The translations under genes were made by a program, and so were the position numbers. DNA of 64,000 bases from Hymenobacter busanensis (lineage in GTDB: Bacteria; Bacteroidota; Bacteroidia; Cytophagales; Hymenobacteraceae), in assembly GCF_008727865.1 (NCBI RefSeq), contig NZ_VTWU01000011.1, positions 31,937-95,936 on the forward strand, given 5' to 3'. Positions 62,809-64,000 of the stretch are shown here, in pieces. The first letter of the stretch is position 1; each line of letters begins with the position of its first letter. The notes under the pieces are model-generated. The model had not been told where the DNA came from. It made no database searches and saw only the letters and a program-made list of their open reading frames with translations.

Positions 62809-63204
62809 TCAGGATGGACCTGCAGCAGGCGACTCCCCCAAACGAGGCAGTTGCTTGCGGAGAGTGCGACTCGTGGCCCCCGCATCCGGCAAGGGCTCGA
62901 ACCAATCCCGGTAAGCCGACGTGAGCCGGTCGGCCACGATGGCCAAGCGCTGTTGCTCGCCTTCGCGCCGCACCCAGATATGCGCACTGCCGCAGCCTAC
63001 TTCGTAGCCGGGCCCTAGTAGCTTCTTCACCGCCCCCGCCAGCCCGCGCAAATCGGTGGTGTGGGTGTGGGCCTGCACGTGCTGGCGTACGGCCTGCAGG
63101 CGTCGTTTTTCGGCTGCATCACGGGACTTTTGCTCGATGGCTACGTAAGCCTGCTGCGCCGGAAAAGGGTCTGCTACGGCGGTGGTTTTGGGGTACGGGT
63201 TCAT
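62809..63204 (-). CDS. Hypothetical protein
   Basis: 131 residues, soluble and basic. Helical start (QAYVAIEQKSRDAAEKRRLQAVRQHV), then a beta pair (GYEVGCGSAHIWVRREGEQQRLAIVADR) and a polar tail. No family recognised. It belongs to a run of small minus-strand plasmid genes. Confidence 0.5.
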   Translation of the reverse strand: MNPYPKTTAVADPFPAQQAYVAIEQKSRDAAEKRRLQAVRQHVQAHTHTTDLRGLAGAVKKLLGPGYEVGCGSAHIWVRREGEQQRLAIVADRLTSAYRDWFEPLPDAGATSRTLRKQLPRLGESPAAGPS

Positions 63205-63250
63205 AGGAAAAGGAAATAGGGTAGGAGGAAAGCGGGAAGAGCCCGCGTCG

Positions 63251-63580
63251 TCAGCGCGCGTTCAGGTAGCGCGGGTCCTGGAAGCCGGCCAGCAGCCGGG
63301 CCGTGGCGAAGGCGGCGGCGAAGTGGCCGCGGTGATAATCGGCGTGCAGTTGGCCCACGTGGGTGAAATCGTAGCGAAGGCCCGTGTGGCCCAGGGGCTG
63401 CAGAAACTGGTCGGCTTCTTCGGCGCTGAAGCCGCTCAGGTCCCGGCCATCGCTGAGGAGCACCTGCACGCCGGGCCGCTCGTCGGCCCCCCGCTCGTAG
63501 ACTTCGTAGATGAGGCCCACGGCTTGCTCGCGGGGATAGAGCACGGCGTCGCCGACGATTAACTGCTGGGCTGCAGGCAT
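63251..63580 (-). CDS. Hypothetical protein
   Basis: 109 residues from the ATG at 63580 (MPAAQQLIVGDAVLYPREQ). The longer frame upstream overlaps the neighbouring gene and lacks coding character. The beginning (VGDAVLYPREQAVGLIYEVYE) looks like a small beta-barrel of the SH3/KOW kind. Function unknown. Confidence 0.5.
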   Translation of the reverse strand: MPAAQQLIVGDAVLYPREQAVGLIYEVYERGADERPGVQVLLSDGRDLSGFSAEEADQFLQPLGHTGLRYDFTHVGQLHADYHRGHFAAAFATARLLAGFQDPRYLNAR

Positions 63581-63614
63581 AGGGACGGGAAACGGCGTGA
63601 ATGGGGTGATACTC

Positions 63615-63905
63615 TCAGAGCAGCAACAGGCGGTACTGTCCGGCCTGGTCTTCGCGGGTGGCGCGCACGGCCTCGCGGGCCAGGGGCCGCAGGGACTTGA
63701 CCAGGGCTTCAAGTACCTGAAAGTCTTCGTCGGTGGCCACTGCCACCGGCAGGCGCTCAGCTACTTCGAGCGTGAGGCCTTCGCTGCTCAGGCCGTAGCC
63801 TCGCTGCTGCATGTCGGCTTCGATGTCGGTGAGCACGGCGGCCACCCGCGCGCGGTAGTGGTTCCAATCGGCGTCCCCGAAAACGGGGGCTTCACTTGCA
63901 TTCAT
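63615..63905 (-). CDS. Hypothetical helical protein
   Basis: 96 residues, acidic, two or three helices (WNHYRARVAAVLTDIEADMQQRG; DEDFQVLEALVKSLRPLAREAV). It lies 34 bases ahead of the next gene on the same strand, so co-transcription is likely. Function unknown. Confidence 0.5.
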   Translation of the reverse strand: MNASEAPVFGDADWNHYRARVAAVLTDIEADMQQRGYGLSSEGLTLEVAERLPVAVATDEDFQVLEALVKSLRPLAREAVRATREDQAGQYRLLLL

Positions 63906-64000
63906 GGGGCGGTAGGGGAGAAGAGGGTGAAAAAGAAGCCAGCAAGGTGGGCAGCCGCCGGCCGCGGCTGCCCGGGCCGGGGCTTATGCGGCAGCTAGCC

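Noticed and set aside
62628..62924. 98-residue plus-strand frame
   Set aside because: Overlaps the minus-strand gene at 62809 and starts with a TTG in AT-rich DNA; hydrophobic start looks fortuitous.

Overview
The window reads as part of a large, mobilisable, high-GC plasmid of a Bacteroidota bacterium, most likely a Hymenobacter-type Cytophagales. The grounds are: promoters of the Bacteroidota form (TTG or TTTG, then TAnnTTTG), a lack of classical ribosome binding sites, Bacteroides-style TraM/TraO transfer genes, lipoproteins with Bacteroidota lipoboxes, a DUF4856-imelysin-HTTM-TonB receptor cluster, and a Rep_3 initiator with iterons. All family assignments come from reading motifs; no database search was possible.

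Layout. 1-2610: end of a conjugation (type IV secretion) operon: partial traM, a VirB5-like gene, a TraO-like gene and a lipoprotein. 2667-7636 (minus): a complete QatABCD anti-phage system in its canonical gene order. 7682-12461: small genes of unknown function, an AlbA_2/Schlafen-type ATP-binding regulator and a DUF2141 protein. 12547-32711: a roughly 20-kb copper (possibly also silver) resistance island. Its leftward operon carries the Cu(I) P-type ATPase, a cupredoxin and an AraC regulator with a metal-binding N-terminus. Its rightward cluster carries a His-rich exported protein, heavy-metal-binding lipoproteins, a DUF305 protein, a CusCBA-like efflux pump, a second AraC/HMA regulator, a 16-cysteine copper-storage bundle, a CopZ-like chaperone, a Met-rich DUF2231 membrane protein and a multicopper oxidase fused to a predicted outer-membrane beta-barrel.

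34357-40620: an iron-type operon (DUF4856 lipoprotein, imelysin, HTTM protein, TonB-dependent receptor) behind a perfect 11-bp palindrome that overlaps the predicted promoter. 40653-42754: an unknown gene and a tyrosine recombinase, with a 14-bp inverted repeat around a 7-bp centre that looks like a recombination core site. 42790-49079 (minus): a short-Argonaute system of SPARDA type (DUF4365/DREN-APAZ plus catalytically dead PIWI), followed by a large SF2 helicase with a putative C-terminal nuclease. A divergent orphan gene lies at 49344.

50254-55850 (minus): mobilisation operon: ribbon-helix-helix accessory protein, relaxase, VirD4/TraG-like coupling protein, then a VbhA-like antitoxin and a Fic AMP-transferase. 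56257-57975: partition locus, with an array of TTCTG motifs spaced by multiples of exactly 8 bp, parA, and a small partner with a predicted RHH domain. 58229-59791: replication origin with two inverted iteron arrays and the Rep gene. 59825-63905 (minus): a nuclease-like orphan, a small HTH protein and several small plasmid genes of unknown function.

The strongest candidates for new biology are the 8-bp-phased centromere-like array, the three-gene Argonaute/helicase operon, the Fic toxin inside the conjugation operon with a degenerate inhibitory motif, and the inverted-repeat site in front of the integrase.
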